Source: Sulfuritalea sp. (GTDB taxonomy: Bacteria > Pseudomonadota > Gammaproteobacteria > Burkholderiales > Rhodocyclaceae). Taken from it: a stretch of 5,702 nt of DNA. Below, one piece after another: positions 5,003-5,702 of this stretch (positions are counted from its first letter, which is position 1; the number at the start of each line of letters is the position of its first letter). The position numbers were made by a program, and so were the translations under genes. The stretch lies in NCBI GenBank assembly GCA_026399445.1, contig JAPLRA010000353.1, positions 1 through 5,702 of the forward strand, in the 5' to 3' direction. The notes below the pieces were generated by a model, which was not told the DNA's origin, did no database searches, and worked only from the letters and a program-made list of their open reading frames with translations.

Positions 5003-5702
5003 TTACTCGCCGATTGCGTGTTCTTCGCACCACTGCTGCCAGCGCCACGCATCGGCGCACATCTGCTCCAGGCCTCTCTTCGATTTCCACCCGATCAATT
5101 CCCCGGCCAGACCAGAATCGGCCCAGCATTGAGCGATGTCGCCTGCGCGGCGAGGTCCGATCTTGCAGGGAATTGACCGCTGACTTGCTGTCTCGAAGGC
5201 CTTGACCACATCGAGGACTGAATAGCCTTGCCCCGTGCCGAGATTCACGGTGAGCATGCCGCCCCGTTGATTGAGGTGGCTGAGCGCTGCAATGTGGCCT
5301 TCGGCCAGGTCGAGCACATGAATGTAGTCGCGCACGCCGGTCCCATCCGGAGTCGGATAGTCGCTGCCCCAGATGTTGAGGAACTCGCGGCGCCCGGTAG
5401 CCACCTGCGCCACAAAGGGCATCAGATTGTTGGGGATGCCCCGCGGATCTTCGCCAATCAGGCCCGACTCGTGGGCACCCACCGGGTTGAAGTAGCGCAA
5501 CCGGGCGATGCGCCAATCGGGTTCGGCATAGTGGAGGTCGGCGAGGATATCCTCGATGATCAGCTTGCTGCGTCCGTAAGGATTGGTGGCCAAGCGCGGG
5601 AAGTTCTCCCGGATTGGCACGCTTGCAGGGTCACCATAGACGGTAGCGGACGACGAAAAGACAAAAGTCTTGACGCTCGCCCGACGCATGGCGGCAAGTA
5701 GC
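5003..5702 (-). CDS. galE: UDP-glucose 4-epimerase (5' end missing)
   Basis: GalE interconverts UDP-glucose and UDP-galactose using tightly bound NAD in the cytoplasm, feeding galactose metabolism and surface polysaccharide synthesis. The frame runs off the right edge, leaving about 232 residues; about 106 N-terminal residues, including the Rossmann GxxGxxG motif, lie outside. Numbering from the Met encoded at 5689-5687, which is internal and not the true start, the SDR catalytic residues are S14 in FSSSATVYGD, Y38 and K42 in YGRSK (E. coli S124, Y149, K153). Family segments LRYFNPVGAH, GEDPRGIPNNLMPFVAQVA, DGTGVRDYIHVLDLA and NLGTGQGYSVLDVV follow, and the C-terminal RRAGDIAQCWAD is typical. 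Together they identify GalE rather than a generic NAD-dependent epimerase. The gene converges on the accC operon, with the DUF4160-DUF2442 pair between them and in the same direction as galE. It is about 65% GC in a line counted by hand, unlike the cassette beyond it. Confidence 0.96.
   Translation of the reverse strand, partial: LLAAMRRASVKTFVFSSSATVYGDPASVPIRENFPRLATNPYGRSKLIIEDILADLHYAEPDWRIARLRYFNPVGAHESGLIGEDPRGIPNNLMPFVAQVATGRREFLNIWGSDYPTPDGTGVRDYIHVLDLAEGHIAALSHLNQRGGMLTVNLGTGQGYSVLDVVKAFETASQRSIPCKIGPRRAGDIAQCWADSGLAGELIGWKSKRGLEQMCADAWRWQQWCEEHAIGE

Noticed and set aside
4240..5003. Insertion sequence or phage remnant carrying the cassette
   Set aside because: No transposase or integrase fragment and no terminal inverted repeats were found; only short direct repeats are present.
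4560..5516. A 318-codon open frame on the minus strand running from inside galE through the DUF4160 gene
   Set aside because: Its first part is a shifted frame of galE and its last 89 residues are the DUF4160 protein, which has its own strong ribosome binding site. It is not a fusion protein.
5228..5701. Plus-strand open frame of 157 codons opposite galE
   Set aside because: It is antisense to a gene with intact catalytic motifs, and its product resembles no known family.

Overview
The window looks like chromosomal DNA of a betaproteobacterium, most likely near the Rhodocyclales. This is inferred from three things: the order accC, prmA, zinc-ribbon/DUF3426 gene; the GC-rich third codon positions; and the protein sequences. 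Lines of the housekeeping genes that I counted by hand run about 55-70% GC. The exact genus cannot be fixed from the sequence alone.

Bases 1-4240 form one tightly packed plus-strand operon. It holds the 3' part of accC (biotin carboxylase subunit of acetyl-CoA carboxylase), prmA (methyltransferase of ribosomal protein L11), a membrane protein with an N-terminal MJ0042-type zinc ribbon and a C-terminal DUF3426 domain, a PfkB-family kinase of the bacterial adenosine/nucleoside kinase type, and a small glycine-zipper outer-membrane lipoprotein. Junctions are a 4-bp gap, a 7-bp overlap, a 15-bp gap and a 10-bp gap. No internal promoter is evident, so the genes are probably co-transcribed from upstream of the window (accB is the expected neighbour).

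Bases 4241-5002 lie between two convergent housekeeping units and hold a compact minus-strand pair: a DUF4160 protein (89 aa) followed 8 bp later by a DUF2442 protein (77 aa). Both have strong Shine-Dalgarno sequences and the pair ends in an intrinsic terminator that reads on the minus strand. This stretch is only about 50% GC (270 of 540 bases, 4321-4860), and near-identical GGGGTTGAG-containing direct repeats sit on both sides. It looks like a small accessory cassette inserted between the operon and galE. Its function is unknown; a toxin-antitoxin-like or regulatory role is the leading guess, not a demonstrated one.

Bases 5003-5702 hold the 3' two-thirds of galE (UDP-glucose 4-epimerase) on the minus strand, running off the right edge. 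The cassette lies downstream of galE in the same direction, with only a weak terminator-like hairpin between them, so read-through from galE is possible.

No tRNA, rRNA, CRISPR array, transposase or phage gene was seen. The most interesting part is the DUF4160-DUF2442 cassette and its boundaries; the rest is ordinary core genome.
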